Shown here: positions 35,879 to 47,561 of the stretch, piece after piece
Numbering within the stretch: the first letter of the stretch is position 1
Layout of the letters: every line of letters starts with the position of its first letter
From: Dokdonella sp.
GTDB taxonomy: Bacteria > Pseudomonadota > Gammaproteobacteria > Xanthomonadales > Rhodanobacteraceae
Length of the DNA stretch: 64,000 nucleotides
Reading direction: 5' to 3'
Assembly (NCBI RefSeq): GCF_019634845.1
Contig: NZ_JAHCAQ010000001.1
Location: 1 to 64,000, forward strand
Program-made: the position numbers and the translations under genes
The notes under the pieces: generated by a model
Told to the model about the DNA's origin: nothing
Seen by the model: the letters and a program-made list of their open reading frames with translations, nothing else
Databases searched by the model: none

Positions 35879-35932
35879 GGCGAGCGCATGCGCCGGCGGC
35901 AGGCGCGCCGGCGGTGCCATGGCATCCGGCCT

Positions 35933-35938
35933 TATACT
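35933..35938 (+). promoter_or_regulatory. Candidate -10 element for prmB
   Basis: TATACT, 28 bases ahead of ATG 35967. A start near 35945 would give a leader of about 22 bases. It is back-to-back with the minus-strand TATACT at 35878. Confidence 0.4.
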
Positions 35939-35966
35939 CGGCGGCCCACCTGCAGCGGATCGCGCG

Positions 35967-36887
35967 ATGACCGAGGAACTTGCCACGATCGTGGACTTCA
36001 TCCGCTACGGCGCCAGTCGGTTCGGCGCGGCCGGTCTCACCTTCGGCCACAGTTACGACAACGCGATCGACGAGGCGACCCATCTGGTGCTGCATGCGTT
36101 GCATCTGCCGCACGACCTGTCGCCCGCCTATGGCGGCGCGCGGCTCACCGCCGGCGAAAAGCGCAGCGTGCTCGAGCTCATCGATCGCCGTGTCGACGAG
36201 CATCGGCCGGTTGCCTATCTCACCGGCGAGGCGTGGTTTGCCGGCCTCAAGTTCAAGTCCGATGCGCGCGCGCTGGTGCCGCGCTCGCCGATCGCCGAAC
36301 TCATCCAGGGCGGTTTTTCGCCATGGCTCGACGAACGTCACGTCGAGCGCGCGCTCGACCTGTGCACGGGTTCGGGCTGCATCGGCATCGCGATGGCCGC
36401 GCACAATCCCGATTGGCAGGTCGATCTGGCCGACGTCAGCGACGAGGCACTGGCGCTCGCGCGCGAAAACGTCGAGTTCCAGGACGTCGGCGATCGCGTC
36501 GAGGTGATTCGCTCGGACCTGTTCGCCGGCCTGGCCGGGCGCCGCTACGACCTCATCGTCAGCAATCCGCCCTACGTGACCGAACAGGAATTCGCCGCGC
36601 TGCCGGCCGAATACAGCCACGAGCCCAAGCTCGGTCTCACCGCGGGCGCCGACGGTCTGGATTTTGCGCTGCGCATCCTCGTGCAGGCGCCCGAGCATCT
36701 GACCGATGATGGCGTGCTCATCGTCGAGGTCGGCGAGAGCGAGCGCGCCCTCGTCGCGCTGTTGCCGCAGATACCGTTCAACTGGATCGAGTTCGCGGTC
36801 GGCCAGATGGGCGTGTTCCTGCTCGATCGCGCCGATCTGGTCACGCACGCGGCAGCGATCCGCGCGGTCGCGGCACGGCGCGGCTGA
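35967..36887 (+). CDS. prmB: 50S ribosomal protein L3 glutamine methyltransferase
   Basis: The 306-aa product N5-methylates a glutamine of ribosomal protein L3 using S-adenosylmethionine. The fold's SAM loop is [14 protein letters not shown] (131-144) and the HemK-family catalytic tetrad is NPPY (200-203). The N-terminal helical part ([30 protein letters not shown]) is like PrmB rather than PrmC. Start ATG 35967 is chosen because the N-terminus [19 protein letters not shown] is typical; upstream in-frame ATG 35919 adds 16 weak residues. aroC follows after 82 bases, an arrangement seen in other gammaproteobacteria. Confidence 0.95.
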   Translation: MTEELATIVDFIRYGASRFGAAGLTFGHSYDNAIDEATHLVLHALHLPHDLSPAYGGARLTAGEKRSVLELIDRRVDEHRPVAYLTGEAWFAGLKFKSDARALVPRSPIAELIQGGFSPWLDERHVERALDLCTGSGCIGIAMAAHNPDWQVDLADVSDEALALARENVEFQDVGDRVEVIRSDLFAGLAGRRYDLIVSNPPYVTEQEFAALPAEYSHEPKLGLTAGADGLDFALRILVQAPEHLTDDGVLIVEVGESERALVALLPQIPFNWIEFAVGQMGVFLLDRADLVTHAAAIRAVAARRG

Positions 36888-36969
36888 GGCACGCGGCAAC
36901 CCACGCGAGTCATCGGCATCGCCACCACCGCGCGCCCGACCCGACATCCCACTTCCGATTCCCGGCGCC

Positions 36970-38058
36970 ATGTCCAGCAACTCGTTCGGCAAACTGTTCA
37001 CGGTCACCACGTTCGGCGAAAGCCACGGCCCCGCCATCGGCTGCGTGGTCGATGGCTGTCCTCCCGGCTTGGCGCTCGACGCCGGCGAGTTCAGCCATGA
37101 CCTGGCACGCCGCGCCACCGGTCGCAGCCGTTACACCTCGCAGCGCCACGAGGCCGATGCGGTCGAGATCCTGTCGGGGGTGTACGAGGGGCGCACCACC
37201 GGCACGCCGATCGCGCTGCTGATCCGCAACACCGACCCGCGCAGCAAGGACTATGGCGATATCGCGCAGACGTTTCGGCCCGGGCATGCCGATTACACCT
37301 ACTGGCAGAAGTACGGGATCCGCGACCCGCGCGGCGGCGGGCGCTCGTCGGCGCGCGAGACGACGATGCGCGTGGCGGCCGCGGTGATCGCCCGCAAGTG
37401 GTTGGCGCAGCGGCACGGCGTGCGCGTGCGCGGTTACCTGGCGCAGATTGGCGAGCTCGTGCCGGCCTCCTTCGATTGGGATGCGGTCGAGGCCAATCCA
37501 TTCTTCTGGCCGTGCGCGGCGCAGGTGCCTGAGCTCGAGCAATACGTCAATGCCCTGCGCAAGGCCGGTGATTCGGTCGGTGCCCGTGTCAACGTGGTGG
37601 CCGAAGGCGTGCCGCCGGGTTGGGGCGAGCCCATCTACGGCAAGCTCGACGGCGACCTCGCCGCCGCGTTGATGTCGATCAACGCGGTCAAGGGCGTCGA
37701 AATCGGCGACGGCTTTGCGGTGGTCGAACAACGTGGCAGCACGCATCGGGATGAAATGTGTTTGGACGGCTTTACGTCCAACCATGCAGGTGGCATCCTT
37801 GGCGGCATCAGCAGCGGGCAGCCGGTCACGGCCTCGCTCGCGCTGAAACCCACCTCCAGCATCCTCGTTCCCGGCCGCAGCGTGAACCTGGCCGGCGAGG
37901 CGGTGGAAGTGGTGACCAAGGGTCGTCACGATCCCTGCGTCGGCATCCGCGCCACGCCCATCGCCGAGGCGATGCTGGTGCTGGTGCTGATGGACCACGC
38001 GCTGCGCCATCGGGCGCAGTGCGGCGACGTGGGTGTGGTGGCGCCGCGGCTCGCTTGA
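36970..38058 (+). CDS. aroC: Chorismate synthase
   Basis: The 362-aa product makes chorismate from 5-enolpyruvylshikimate-3-phosphate, the last step of the shikimate route, with reduced FMN. Family signatures: [20 protein letters not shown] (14-33), [40 protein letters not shown], and the FMN/phosphate segment [18 protein letters not shown], plus KPTSSI. The size is normal (E. coli 361). Start at [20 protein letters not shown]. It lies 82 bases after prmB. Confidence 0.97.
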   Translation: MSSNSFGKLFTVTTFGESHGPAIGCVVDGCPPGLALDAGEFSHDLARRATGRSRYTSQRHEADAVEILSGVYEGRTTGTPIALLIRNTDPRSKDYGDIAQTFRPGHADYTYWQKYGIRDPRGGGRSSARETTMRVAAAVIARKWLAQRHGVRVRGYLAQIGELVPASFDWDAVEANPFFWPCAAQVPELEQYVNALRKAGDSVGARVNVVAEGVPPGWGEPIYGKLDGDLAAALMSINAVKGVEIGDGFAVVEQRGSTHRDEMCLDGFTSNHAGGILGGISSGQPVTASLALKPTSSILVPGRSVNLAGEAVEVVTKGRHDPCVGIRATPIAEAMLVLVLMDHALRHRAQCGDVGVVAPRLA

Positions 38059-38162
38059 GGCCTGGCGTGGCAAGCGCCGAGCGCTGCAGGCGCTGCGTGC
38101 TCGCCCGGGCCGGCACCGCCGTGGCATGGCGGCATTTCTCCAACTGGCACAGATGACGATCG

Positions 38163-39191
38163 ATGAACGCGAACACGCGGTACAAGGTTGCGATGGTCGG
38201 CGCCACTGGCGCCGTCGGCGAGACGCTGCTGGCGATCCTCGCCGAGCGCCGGTTTCCGGTCGGCGAACTGGTGGCGCTGGCCAGCGAGCGCTCGGCTGGC
38301 GGCACGGTCGAGTTCGGCGGCAGATCGGTGACGGTGCGCAACCTCGCCGACCACGACTTTGATGGCGTCGATATCGCCTTCTTCTCGGCTGGCGGCGCCG
38401 TCAGCCGCGTGCACGCGCCGCGCGCGGCGGCGGCCGGTGCCGTGGTGATCGACAACACCTCGGAGTTCCGCTACGAGGACGACGTCCCGCTGGTGGTGGC
38501 CGAGGTCAACCCGCAGGCGATCGCGCAGTACACCACGCGCGGCATCATCGCCAATCCCAACTGCTCCACCATGGGCATGCTCGTGGCGCTGGCACCGATC
38601 CACCGCGAGGCCGGGATCGAGCGCATCAACGTGGCGACCTACCAGTCGGTGTCGGGTGCGGGCCGCTCGGGCGTGGAGGAGCTGGGCAGCCAGACTGCGG
38701 CGCTGCTGAGCTTCCAGGAGGTCGTGCCAGCCAAGTTCCCCAAGCAGATCGCGTTCAACGTGATCCCGCACATCGACGACTTCCAGCCCAACGGCTACAC
38801 CAAGGAAGAAATGAAGATGGTATGGGAGACGCGCAAGATCCTTGGTGACGAGTCGATCCAGGTCAATCCGACCGCGGTGCGCGTGCCGGTTTTCTATGGT
38901 CACTCCGAGGCCGTGCACATCGAGACCCGCCACAAGATCGGTGTCGAGCGCGTGCGCGAGCTGCTGGCGGCCGCCGAAGGCGTGGTGCTGATGGACGAGC
39001 GCCGTGCCGGCGGCTATCCGACCCCGGTCGGCGATGTCGCCGGCAAGGATCCGGTTTTCGTCGGACGCATCCGCGAGGACATCTCGCATCCGCGCGGACT
39101 CGACCTGTGGGTGGTGTCGGACAACATCCGCAAGGGCGCTGCGCTCAACGCGGTGCAGATCGCCGAATTGCTGATCCGCGATCACCTCTAG
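38163..39191 (+). CDS. asd: Aspartate-semialdehyde dehydrogenase
   Basis: The 342-aa product reduces aspartyl phosphate to aspartate semialdehyde with NADPH, the branch point to lysine, diaminopimelate, threonine and methionine. N-terminal dinucleotide fold VAMVGATGAVGETLL (9-23); catalytic Cys134 in NPNCSTMGML; the acid-base His region HIETRHKI follows. The length fits the subgroup found in Gram-negative bacteria with a shorter chain (about 340). The FimV gene follows after 357 bases on the same strand. Confidence 0.97.
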   Translation: MNANTRYKVAMVGATGAVGETLLAILAERRFPVGELVALASERSAGGTVEFGGRSVTVRNLADHDFDGVDIAFFSAGGAVSRVHAPRAAAAGAVVIDNTSEFRYEDDVPLVVAEVNPQAIAQYTTRGIIANPNCSTMGMLVALAPIHREAGIERINVATYQSVSGAGRSGVEELGSQTAALLSFQEVVPAKFPKQIAFNVIPHIDDFQPNGYTKEEMKMVWETRKILGDESIQVNPTAVRVPVFYGHSEAVHIETRHKIGVERVRELLAAAEGVVLMDERRAGGYPTPVGDVAGKDPVFVGRIREDISHPRGLDLWVVSDNIRKGAALNAVQIAELLIRDHL

Positions 39192-39548
39192 CCCGTCGCG
39201 GCGCCGGTCCCGACGTCGATGCCGGCGTCGCGCAGCCCGCTGCCAGCGGCCTCGAGTGCTTGCACTGCAGGCGGCTGGCGCACGCCGTCGACGTGTGGCG
39301 CAGCGCGTGACGCTGCCACCGGCAGCGCTGCGGCCGGCCGGTCGCGAGCGGCCCGGTCGTTTGCGCTTCAATCACTTGCGCGCGATTGCTGCGGGCCACA
39401 TGGCGCCGTGGCCGGGTCGCGGCGTGGTGCCCGATCGGGGCGAATTCCGTGAAATCGTATCTACTATGGATAGTTACGATTGTGTTATAAGGTCGTTTCG
39501 AGAAAGCCCGGAAACGCGGGTCCATGAGGCTGTGGGGAGCACGTTCAG
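39192..39548. other. 357-base intergenic region upstream of fimV
   Basis: The first 250 bases are GC-rich without clear features. From about 39441 to 39495 the sequence is A/T-rich for this genome and holds TACTAT (39462-39467) and TATAAG (39486-39491) hexamers, likely promoter elements for fimV. GGGGAG (39534-39539), nine bases ahead of ATG 39549, is the ribosome-binding site. No coding frame is convincing. Confidence 0.45.
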
Positions 39549-42101
39549 ATGAAACGACCGCTGCAACTGTCGCTGGCAATCGCGCTCGCGCTGACCGGAA
39601 CGAACGTAATGGCGCTCGGCCTCGGGCCCGTGCGCGTCACCTCCCGGCTCAACCAGCCGCTGCAGGCCGAAATTCCGGTCATCCAGGGCACGCCCGGTGA
39701 GGCCGAAGGCCTGCTCGTGAGCTTGGCCGACCAGGAAGACTTCGAACGTCTCGGCATCAGCCGCAGCAATCTCGGCGTCCCGCTCGAGTTTGCGGTGGGC
39801 AAGGATGCGCAGGGGCAGACCGTGATCCGCGTGACCAGCAAGGAACCGGTCCGCTCCACCTATCTGGACTTCCTCATCGAGGCGAACTGGCCCAAGGGCC
39901 GCATGCTGCGCGAATACACGGTGCTGCTCGATCCGCCGATCACGGCACCGGCTGCCGCGCCGGCAGCGGCGCCGGCTGCCGTTGCTGCAGCCAAGCCGGC
40001 ACCTGCGGCGCCGAAGGCGGCGCCTGCGCCCGCGCCGAAGGCTGCGCCCGCCGCGCCTGCGGTGGCCAAGGAGGCAGTGGCGCCGAGCCCGTCGCGCAAG
40101 GCGGTGGAGGGCGAATACGGCCCCACCCAGGCCGGTGAAACGCTGTCGACCGTTGCGCGCGCGGTGCGCGCGGGCAATGCCGACGTCAACCAGACGATGC
40201 TGGCCCTGCTCAAGAGCAACCCCGACGCGTTCTACGGCAACAACATCAACATGCTCAAGCGCGGCGTGATCCTGCGCGTGCCGAGTGCCGACGAGGTACA
40301 GGCCATTGGTTCGGCGGCCGCGGCCGCACAGCAGGTGCACGCGCAGATCGAGGATTGGCGTGGTGGACGCGCCAATGCCACGCGCGTGGCCGCAACGGCC
40401 GGTACCGCGCCGCCCGCCACGCGGCCGGCACCGCCCGCGCCGGCCAAGCCCGCGGCCACCGACAGCGCCGCGGAGCGGCTTGCGCTGGTGCCGCCCAAGG
40501 CGGGCAAGGACAGTCTGGCGATGGCCGACAAGCCCGGCGCGGGCAGCAGTGGCGGTACCGCCAACGGCGAGACCGCGCGCGACCTGGCGCGGGCCAAGGA
40601 AGCGCTTGCCGCCAGCGAACAGGCGTCCGGCGAACTCAAGTCGCGCGTCAAGGATCTCGAAGACATCCGCAGCAAGAACGAGCGGTTGATCTCGCTCAAG
40701 GATTCGGAAATCGCCGAACTGCAGGCCAAGCTCAAGGAGCTGCAGGCGGCGGCCAAGGCAACACCGGCGACGCCGGCCAAGGCCGTGGCCGAGACGAAGC
40801 CGGCGGACAGCCGGCCGGCCGAACCCAAGCCCGCCGAACCGAAGCTGGCCGATGCCAAACCGGCCGATGCCAAACCGGCCGAGGCCGCGATCGACAAGAA
40901 GGACATCTGGGGCGACGCCGCCAAGACGCCCGCCGCCACCGATGCCACGCCGACCGACAAGGCTGCAGCGCCCGCGACGGCCGATCACGCCGCGCCTGCG
41001 GCGGCGGCCGATATCGGCAAGGCCGCGCCGGCAGCCGCTGACAAGGCGGGTGGCGAGGTGACCGCAGCGACGCCAGCGCCGGCCGCCGCCGGTGCCGAGG
41101 CGACCGCCAAACCCGGCGAAGCGGCACCAGCGGCCACACCGGTCGCGAAGCCGGCCACGCCGGCAGCCAAGCCGGCAGCGCCGCCGCCGGCAGCCAAACC
41201 GGCACCCGCCCCGGCGCCCGCTTGGTACGACGCGCCCTGGGTCAAGCCCGCCGCCATCGGTGGCGCCGTGGTGCTGCTGTTGCTCGGCTTCCTCGGCATG
41301 CGCAAGCGCAAGGCGCCCGCAACAGCCAAGGCAGCGGCGGGTGCGCCCTCGATCGCCGATGCTTTCGCCGATGGGGCGACGACCGCCGCGGGCGGCCACG
41401 AGGCCGTCGAGGCCGACATCGCGCACCTGCACGATCAGATCGCCGCCGATCCGGGCAACCTCGGTGCCTATCTCGAACTGCTCAGCATCCATTACGCCGA
41501 GCGTGATGTGGAACGCTTCGAGCAGGTCGCCGAGGCGATGCATGCACACGTGCACGATCCGCACCAGTTGGAGTGGACCGAAGTGCAGGCGATGGGCGAG
41601 GAACTCGCACCGCACAACCCGTTGTGGGCAGTGTCGTCCGGCGACATGGCGGGACAGGCACAGTATGCCGAGTTCGCTGCGGACGACAGCGAGGAAGCGG
41701 ATCGTCACCACGAGGCGCATCTGGAATCACATGCTGCGCCCGAGTCCTATGTCCCGGCGGCGGGCAAGCCCGATTTCGGCTTCTTCGTGCCGCCACACGC
41801 GAACGAGTCGTTGCCGGCACAGGATCTGTCTCACGAGAGCTTCGGCTTTGATGATCTTCCGCCGCTCGAGGACGCGCACATGGCCGCCGAACCTGAACCC
41901 GTGGTCGAAGCCGCATCGCCGGCACCGGTCGATGACTTCTTCGCCGATGCCGATGCCGTCGCCACCAAGCTCGACCTGGCCAAGGCCTACATGGACATGG
42001 GCGATCCCGATGGAGCGCGCTCGATGCTCGAGGAAGTCGCCAGCGAAGGCAACGAAACCCAGAAGGCCGAGGCGCAGCGTCTCATCGCGCAGATGCGCTG
42101 A
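39549..42101 (+). CDS. fimV: FimV/HubP-type pilus assembly and polar landmark protein
   Basis: The 850-aa product is an inner-membrane protein that organises type IV pili, twitching and polar proteins. Order of parts: signal/anchor ([19 protein letters not shown]), FimV N-terminal domain [20 protein letters not shown], an Ala/Pro linker, a LysM-like peptidoglycan-binding motif [18 protein letters not shown] (about 194-211) with [12 protein letters not shown], a coiled-coil ([20 protein letters not shown], about 359-390), a long Ala/Pro/Lys-rich disordered stretch with a tandem KPADA repeat, one transmembrane helix ([20 protein letters not shown], about 564-583) and a TPR-like cytoplasmic part ([20 protein letters not shown]). 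The C-terminal FimV peptide [20 protein letters not shown] closes it. A terminator follows. Confidence 0.94.
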   Translation: MKRPLQLSLAIALALTGTNVMALGLGPVRVTSRLNQPLQAEIPVIQGTPGEAEGLLVSLADQEDFERLGISRSNLGVPLEFAVGKDAQGQTVIRVTSKEPVRSTYLDFLIEANWPKGRMLREYTVLLDPPITAPAAAPAAAPAAVAAAKPAPAAPKAAPAPAPKAAPAAPAVAKEAVAPSPSRKAVEGEYGPTQAGETLSTVARAVRAGNADVNQTMLALLKSNPDAFYGNNINMLKRGVILRVPSADEVQAIGSAAAAAQQVHAQIEDWRGGRANATRVAATAGTAPPATRPAPPAPAKPAATDSAAERLALVPPKAGKDSLAMADKPGAGSSGGTANGETARDLARAKEALAASEQASGELKSRVKDLEDIRSKNERLISLKDSEIAELQAKLKELQAAAKATPATPAKAVAETKPADSRPAEPKPAEPKLADAKPADAKPAEAAIDKKDIWGDAAKTPAATDATPTDKAAAPATADHAAPAAAADIGKAAPAAADKAGGEVTAATPAPAAAGAEATAKPGEAAPAATPVAKPATPAAKPAAPPPAAKPAPAPAPAWYDAPWVKPAAIGGAVVLLLLGFLGMRKRKAPATAKAAAGAPSIADAFADGATTAAGGHEAVEADIAHLHDQIAADPGNLGAYLELLSIHYAERDVERFEQVAEAMHAHVHDPHQLEWTEVQAMGEELAPHNPLWAVSSGDMAGQAQYAEFAADDSEEADRHHEAHLESHAAPESYVPAAGKPDFGFFVPPHANESLPAQDLSHESFGFDDLPPLEDAHMAAEPEPVVEAASPAPVDDFFADADAVATKLDLAKAYMDMGDPDGARSMLEEVASEGNETQKAEAQRLIAQMR

Positions 42102-42150
42102 GCGCCGGCGAGGCCCGTGCATCGCACGGGCCCGCTCGCTGCACTGGAAC

Positions 42151-42182
42151 GGGAGCCGCTTCGCGCGGCTCCCTTGTTTTTT
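42151..42182 (+). terminator. Rho-independent terminator after fimV
   Basis: The stem GGGAGCCGC / GCGGCTCCC with loop TTCGC is followed by TTGTTTTTT. It lies 49 bases past the fimV stop and sets fimV apart from truA. Confidence 0.92.
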
Positions 42183-42252
42183 GCGCGGCGGTGCCCGCTC
42201 GCGCCACCCGCGAGCAGGTCCTCGATTCCTTCGGCGGTCCTACAATCCGGCC

Positions 42253-43071
42253 ATGCGCATCGCACTGGGTATCGAATACGACGGCACCGACTTCCTCGGC
42301 TGGCAACGCCTGCGGCATGGCCGCACCGTGCAGGGCGTGGTCGAGGCGGCGTTGTCGCGCGTGGCCGCGCACGCGGTCGAGGTGACGTGCGCGGGCCGCA
42401 CCGATGCCGGCGTGCATGCGCGCTGCCAGGTCGTCCACTTCGACAGTGAGGCAGTGCGCAGCGCGCGTGCCTGGACCCTCGGCGCCAACTCGAACCTGCC
42501 GGCCGATGTCGCCGTGTTGTGGGCGCAGCCGGTGGCCGATGAGTTCCATGCGCGCTTTGCGGCGCGTTCGCGCCGCTACCGCTACACGATCCTCAATCGT
42601 CCGATGCGCGCCGCGCTCGATGCGCGCGGCATGGCCTGGGAGCGCTGCGCGCTCGACACCGGCGCGATGCACGCGGCGGCGCAGGCGCTGCTTGGCGAGC
42701 ATGACTTCAGCGCGTTTCGCACGGCCCAGTGCCAGGCGCGCACGCCGATGCGCCAGGTGCAGGCGATCGATGTCGCGCGCAGCGGCGAAGTCGTCACCAT
42801 CGACATCGCCGCCAATGCCTTCCTGCATCACATGGTGCGCAACATCGTGGGCTCGCTGTTGCCGATCGGGCGCGGCGAGCGGCCCGTGGCATGGCTCGCC
42901 CAGTTGCTGCAGGGGCGTGACCGCACCGTGGCCGGGCCGACCGCGGCTGCGGCCGGACTCGTGTTCGTCGCGCCCGCCTACCCGGCCCAGTGGTGCCTGC
43001 CGCCGCAGTGCACGCTCAGTGACGCGCAGGCGGCGCTCCTGCCGCGGCGAGCGCCGGGGGCGGGCGCATGA
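42253..43071 (+). CDS. truA: tRNA pseudouridine(38-40) synthase
   Basis: The 272-aa product makes pseudouridine at positions 38, 39 and 40 of tRNA anticodon arms. The catalytic aspartate Asp51 is in [19 protein letters not shown]. Other family segments: [12 protein letters not shown] at the start, [29 protein letters not shown] and [17 protein letters not shown]. Start ATG 42253; the frame is open long before but that part is Arg/Pro-rich. The stop overlaps the trpF ATG by four bases. Confidence 0.97.
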   Translation: MRIALGIEYDGTDFLGWQRLRHGRTVQGVVEAALSRVAAHAVEVTCAGRTDAGVHARCQVVHFDSEAVRSARAWTLGANSNLPADVAVLWAQPVADEFHARFAARSRRYRYTILNRPMRAALDARGMAWERCALDTGAMHAAAQALLGEHDFSAFRTAQCQARTPMRQVQAIDVARSGEVVTIDIAANAFLHHMVRNIVGSLLPIGRGERPVAWLAQLLQGRDRTVAGPTAAAAGLVFVAPAYPAQWCLPPQCTLSDAQAALLPRRAPGAGA

Positions 43072-43703
43072 GCCGCACGCGCATCAAGTTCTGCGGCCTG
43101 CGTCGCGCCGAGGACGTGCAGGCCGCGATCGCGCTCGGCGTCGATGCGGTCGGTTTCGTGCTGACGCGACGCAGCCGGCGCTGCGTCGAACCGGCGCTGG
43201 CGCGCGAGCTGCGCAGCCTGCTGCCGCCATTCGTGAGCGCGGTGGCCCTGTTCATGGACGATGACTTGGCCTGGGTCGCCGACGCCTGCGCACTCGTGCA
43301 GCCCGACTTCGTGCAGTTCCACGGCGAGGAGAGTGCGGCCTTTGCGGCGCGCTGCGCCCGGCCCTACCTCAAGGCCGTGCCGATGGCCTCGGTCAGCGAC
43401 GTGGCGGCGTACGTCGCGCAGCATCCGCAGGCGCGCGGGTTCCTGCTCGACAGCCACGCGGTGGGCGAGGCCGGCGGCAGCGGCGGCGCGTTCGACTGGG
43501 CGCGCGTGCCGCATTCGCTCGCGCGGCCACTGCTGCTCGCGGGCGGCCTGGACGCGGGCAACGTCGGCGCGGCAATCGCGCTGGCGCGTCCGTTCGCGGT
43601 CGATGTGTCCAGCGGCATCGAAAGCGCGCCCGGCATCAAGGATGCGGCGCGCATGCAGGCCTTCGTGGCGGCCGTGCGTCAGGCCGACGCCGCCCCGGCC
43701 TGA
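43068..43703 (+). CDS. trpF: N-(5'-phosphoribosyl)anthranilate isomerase
   Basis: The 211-aa product catalyses the third step of tryptophan synthesis (Amadori rearrangement of phosphoribosylanthranilate). The (beta/alpha)8 barrel shows the catalytic Cys in IKFCGLR (Cys9), an Asp near [16 protein letters not shown], the phosphate-binding loops [11 protein letters not shown] and [17 protein letters not shown]. Coupled to truA by ATGA. trpB starts 198 bases further, so trpFBA is broken by a spacer; in many relatives the genes are continuous. Confidence 0.96.
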   Translation: MSRTRIKFCGLRRAEDVQAAIALGVDAVGFVLTRRSRRCVEPALARELRSLLPPFVSAVALFMDDDLAWVADACALVQPDFVQFHGEESAAFAARCARPYLKAVPMASVSDVAAYVAQHPQARGFLLDSHAVGEAGGSGGAFDWARVPHSLARPLLLAGGLDAGNVGAAIALARPFAVDVSSGIESAPGIKDAARMQAFVAAVRQADAAPA

Positions 43704-43901
43704 AGTCGGCGGCGGCGATCCGGGTTAAGATGCGCACGATGATTCACGTCCCATGCCTGTCCGCCCCGTTCGGCCGCTCGCTGCGCCGCTGGCGCCGTGT
43801 GCCCGCCGCCGCCGTGCGATAGCGTCGCCGCGTCCGTTCGCCGGTTCGAGCCAGGCCCGCGCCATCGCGGCGCGACTGCAAGCCTTCGTGTGGAGACGTT
43901 C
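43704..43901. other. 198-base spacer between trpF and trpB
   Basis: TAAGAT (43726-43731) could serve as a -10 for trpB. A 30-codon frame (43730-43822) contains only one Trp, so I see no classical attenuator. TGGAG (43891-43895) ahead of ATG 43902 is the trpB ribosome-binding site. Confidence 0.35.
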
Positions 43902-45137
43902 ATGCCCAGCAACCCAGCCACCGCGCCTTCCGCGGTGATCGACTACAACCAGTTCCCCGACTCCAGCGGCCGCTTCGGCGCCTATGGCGGGTCCTTCGTC
44001 GCCGAAACTCTCATCGCGCCGCTGGCCGAGCTCAGCGCCGCCTACCAGCGCCTGCGCCGCGATGCCGCCTTCTGCGCCGAGTTCGAGCACGACCTGAAGC
44101 ACTACGTCGGTCGTCCCTCGCCGATCTACCACGCGCAGCGCCTGTCGCGGCAGGTCGGCGGCGCCCAGATCCTGCTCAAGCGTGAAGACCTGAACCACAC
44201 CGGCGCGCACAAGATCAACAACACGATCGGCCAGGCGATGGTCGCGCGCGCGATGGGCAAACGGCGCGTGATCGCCGAGACCGGCGCCGGTCAGCACGGC
44301 GTGGCGACCGCCACCGTGTGTGCGCGTTTCGGTCTCGATTGCGTCGTGTACATGGGGGCCACCGACATCGAGCGGCAGAAGATCAATGTCTATCGCATGA
44401 AGCTGCTCGGGGCGCAGGTGGTGCCGGTCACCGCCGGTTCCAGGACGCTCAAGGACGCGCTCAACGAGGCGATGCGCGACTGGGTCAGCAACGTCGCCGA
44501 CACGTTCTACATCATCGGTACCGTTGCCGGGCCGCATCCGTATCCGCAGATGGTGCGCGACTTCAACGCGGTGGTCGGTCGCGAGGCGCGGGCGCAGATG
44601 CTCGAACAGTTCGGGCGCCTGCCCGATGTCATTACCGCCTGCGTTGGCGGCGGCTCCAATGCGATCGGCCTGTTCCACGCCTTTCTCAACGACGCGCAGG
44701 TGCGCATCGTCGGTGCCGAAGCGGCCGGCGAGGGTCTCGCCACGGGTCGTCACGCCGCCTCGCTCGCCGCCGGGCGGCCCGGCGTGTTGCATGGCAACCG
44801 CACCTATGTGCTGTGCGACGATGGCGGCCAGATCACCGAGACGCATTCGGTGTCGGCCGGCCTCGATTACCCCGGCGTCGGCCCCGAGCACGCGTTTCTC
44901 AAGGACAGCGGGCGCGCCGAGTACGTCGGCGTCACCGATGCCGAAGCGCTGGCGGCGTTTCACCAGCTCGCGCGCAGCGAAGGCATCCTGGCGGCGCTCG
45001 AATCGAGCCATGCGGTGGCGCAGGCGATCAAGCTTGCCCAGGACCTGCCGCCCGACCGGCTCGTGCTGTGCAACCTGTCTGGGCGCGGCGACAAGGACGT
45101 GCACACGATCGCCGCGCGCGAGGGCATTGCGCTATGA
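43902..45137 (+). CDS. trpB: Tryptophan synthase beta chain
   Basis: The 411-aa product condenses indole and serine, with PLP, to tryptophan. The PLP lysine is Lys104 in [15 protein letters not shown]. Further segments: [20 protein letters not shown], the phosphate-binding [14 protein letters not shown] (about 247-260), and [14 protein letters not shown]; tail [12 protein letters not shown] is conserved. Start ATG 43902 has TGGAG six bases upstream. The stop overlaps the trpA ATG in ATGA, so the two subunits are made together. Confidence 0.98.
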   Translation: MPSNPATAPSAVIDYNQFPDSSGRFGAYGGSFVAETLIAPLAELSAAYQRLRRDAAFCAEFEHDLKHYVGRPSPIYHAQRLSRQVGGAQILLKREDLNHTGAHKINNTIGQAMVARAMGKRRVIAETGAGQHGVATATVCARFGLDCVVYMGATDIERQKINVYRMKLLGAQVVPVTAGSRTLKDALNEAMRDWVSNVADTFYIIGTVAGPHPYPQMVRDFNAVVGREARAQMLEQFGRLPDVITACVGGGSNAIGLFHAFLNDAQVRIVGAEAAGEGLATGRHAASLAAGRPGVLHGNRTYVLCDDGGQITETHSVSAGLDYPGVGPEHAFLKDSGRAEYVGVTDAEALAAFHQLARSEGILAALESSHAVAQAIKLAQDLPPDRLVLCNLSGRGDKDVHTIAAREGIAL

Positions 45138-45967
45138 GCCGCATCGACCACCGTTTTGCCGCGCTGCGCGCGCAGGACCGCACCGGCCTCATCACCTTCC
45201 TCACGGCCGGCGATCCACTGCCGGCCGCCACCGTCGCGATCATGCACGAGCTGGTCGCCGCCGGCGCCGACCTCATCGAGCTCGGCGTGCCGTTTTCCGA
45301 TCCGATGGCTGACGGGCCGGTGATCCAGCACGCCAGCGAACGCGCGCTGGCGCACGGCGTCGAACTGGCGACGATCCTCGGCTGGGTACGCGAGTTCCGC
45401 CAGCGCGACGCGACGACGCCGATCGTGCTCATGGGCTACCTCAACCCGGTCGAGATCCACGGCGCTGCGCGGTTCGCCGACGCAGCGGTGGCGGCCGGCG
45501 TCGATGGCATCCTGCTGGTCGACTGCCCGATCGAGGAGGCGGCCACGGCGGCGCCGCTGCGCGAGGCCGGGCTGCAGCAGATCCTGCTCGCCGCGCCGAC
45601 CACCGGCGAGGAGCGCCTGGCGCGGATCTGCGCGGAAGCGGCCGGTTTCCTATACTACGTGTCCTTTGCCGGCATCACCGGCGCCGATCGCATCGATGTG
45701 GGTGCGGTGCGCGCCCATGTGGAGCGATTGCGGCAATGGGCCAAGGTGCCGGTGGCGGTTGGCTTCGGCATCCGCGACGCGACCTCCGCGCAGGCGATCG
45801 CCGCGTTCGCCGACGCGGTCGTCATCGGCAGTGCGCTGGTCGCGCGGCTGGCCGGTGCGGCAAGCGTCGATGAAGCGCGAGCAAGGGCGCGCGAGTTCGT
45901 CGCCCCGGTTCGCGCGGCATTGGACGCAGGGACGCACGCGCGCCAGGAGCGGCATCAATCCAACTGA
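45134..45967 (+). CDS. trpA: Tryptophan synthase alpha chain
   Basis: The 277-aa product cleaves indole-3-glycerol phosphate and passes indole to TrpB. The catalytic acids are Glu49 and Asp60 in [16 protein letters not shown], the same numbering as in E. coli. Loops [10 protein letters not shown] and the phosphate site [12 protein letters not shown] are present. Start chosen at the ATG overlapping the trpB stop. accD begins 43 bases later, an arrangement common in gammaproteobacteria. Confidence 0.97.
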   Translation: MSRIDHRFAALRAQDRTGLITFLTAGDPLPAATVAIMHELVAAGADLIELGVPFSDPMADGPVIQHASERALAHGVELATILGWVREFRQRDATTPIVLMGYLNPVEIHGAARFADAAVAAGVDGILLVDCPIEEAATAAPLREAGLQQILLAAPTTGEERLARICAEAAGFLYYVSFAGITGADRIDVGAVRAHVERLRQWAKVPVAVGFGIRDATSAQAIAAFADAVVIGSALVARLAGAASVDEARARAREFVAPVRAALDAGTHARQERHQSN

Positions 45968-46010
45968 CCGATCCCGCTGCGGCGGGTGATCGCTGGCTAC
46001 GGAAATTCCC

Positions 46011-46877
<867 letters not shown>

Positions 46878-46988
46878 CGGCTTGGCCCGCCGCGCCACGT
46901 CCGCATCGATGCGCAGCCACCTGCCGATTTGACAGCGCGTCCGCCACGAGAGTAGAACCGGACGGTCCGACCGCGAGCGGGAGGGGCC

Positions 46989-47558
46989 GTGATCTTGCAG
47001 AACCTCGTGTGGACCATTGCGCTGACTGGCATGGGCCTGGTTGCGCTGGCTTTCCTCTACGTGATCGTCAACGCCGGCAACCGCATCGACCCGGCGGCGC
47101 AGACTGCCGCGCAGCGGCGTAGCGCCGGCCTGCGCAAGGGACTGTTCTGGGCGCTGGTGGCGGTGTTCATCGCCGCCAGCTACGTCAGCCTGCATCGCTT
47201 TCCGATCCCGTTGCAGCATGCGGCGCTCGACGCTGCGCAGGTGGTCGACGTGCAGGCGCGCCAATGGTCGTGGCAGCTCAGCCAACCGGGCCAGCAACCG
47301 GGCGCGATGCTGCGCCTGACCAGTGGCTCGCCGGTCGAATTCCGCGTCACCAGCGCCGATGTCAACCACGGCTTCGCGATCTACGCGCCCAACGGCCGCA
47401 TCGCGATCCAGACCCAGGCCATGCCGGGCTTCACCAACAAGATCCTGCACACTTTCACCGAGCCGGGAACCTACCGCGTGATGTGCCTGGAGTACTGCGG
47501 GCTCGGCCATGCACCGATGGTGAGTGCGTTCGAAGTCGCCGCAGCGACGGGAGGCTGA
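46989..47558 (+). CDS. CuA-containing subunit II of a heme-copper oxidase/NO reductase
   Basis: The 189-aa product starts at GTG 46989, behind GAGGGG. Two membrane helices (about 6-28 and 51-69) are followed by a cupredoxin domain carrying the full CuA set: His127 (VNHGF), Cys166, Glu168, Cys170, His174 and Met177 in MCLEYCGLGHAPM. Electrons from a cytochrome c or cupredoxin therefore enter at CuA. The protein is short and has no cytochrome c domain, unlike caa3 oxidases; it resembles the small subunit II of B-type (ba3-like) enzymes. The next gene, subunit I, starts three bases after its stop and completes the enzyme. Confidence 0.92.
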   Translation: MILQNLVWTIALTGMGLVALAFLYVIVNAGNRIDPAAQTAAQRRSAGLRKGLFWALVAVFIAASYVSLHRFPIPLQHAALDAAQVVDVQARQWSWQLSQPGQQPGAMLRLTSGSPVEFRVTSADVNHGFAIYAPNGRIAIQTQAMPGFTNKILHTFTEPGTYRVMCLEYCGLGHAPMVSAFEVAAATGG

Positions 47559-47561
47559 GAT

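Noticed and set aside
40850-40879. Two tandem 15-base units in fimV as a mobile or regulatory repeat
   Set aside because: They encode the repeated KPADA residues of the disordered linker and are ordinary for FimV.
39474-41720. 748-codon minus-strand frame opposite fimV
   Set aside because: Arg/Gly-rich shadow caused by the Ala/Pro-coding repeats of fimV.
43730-43822. 30-codon frame between trpF and trpB as a tryptophan leader peptide
   Set aside because: It holds a single Trp codon and no terminator/antiterminator pair is visible.
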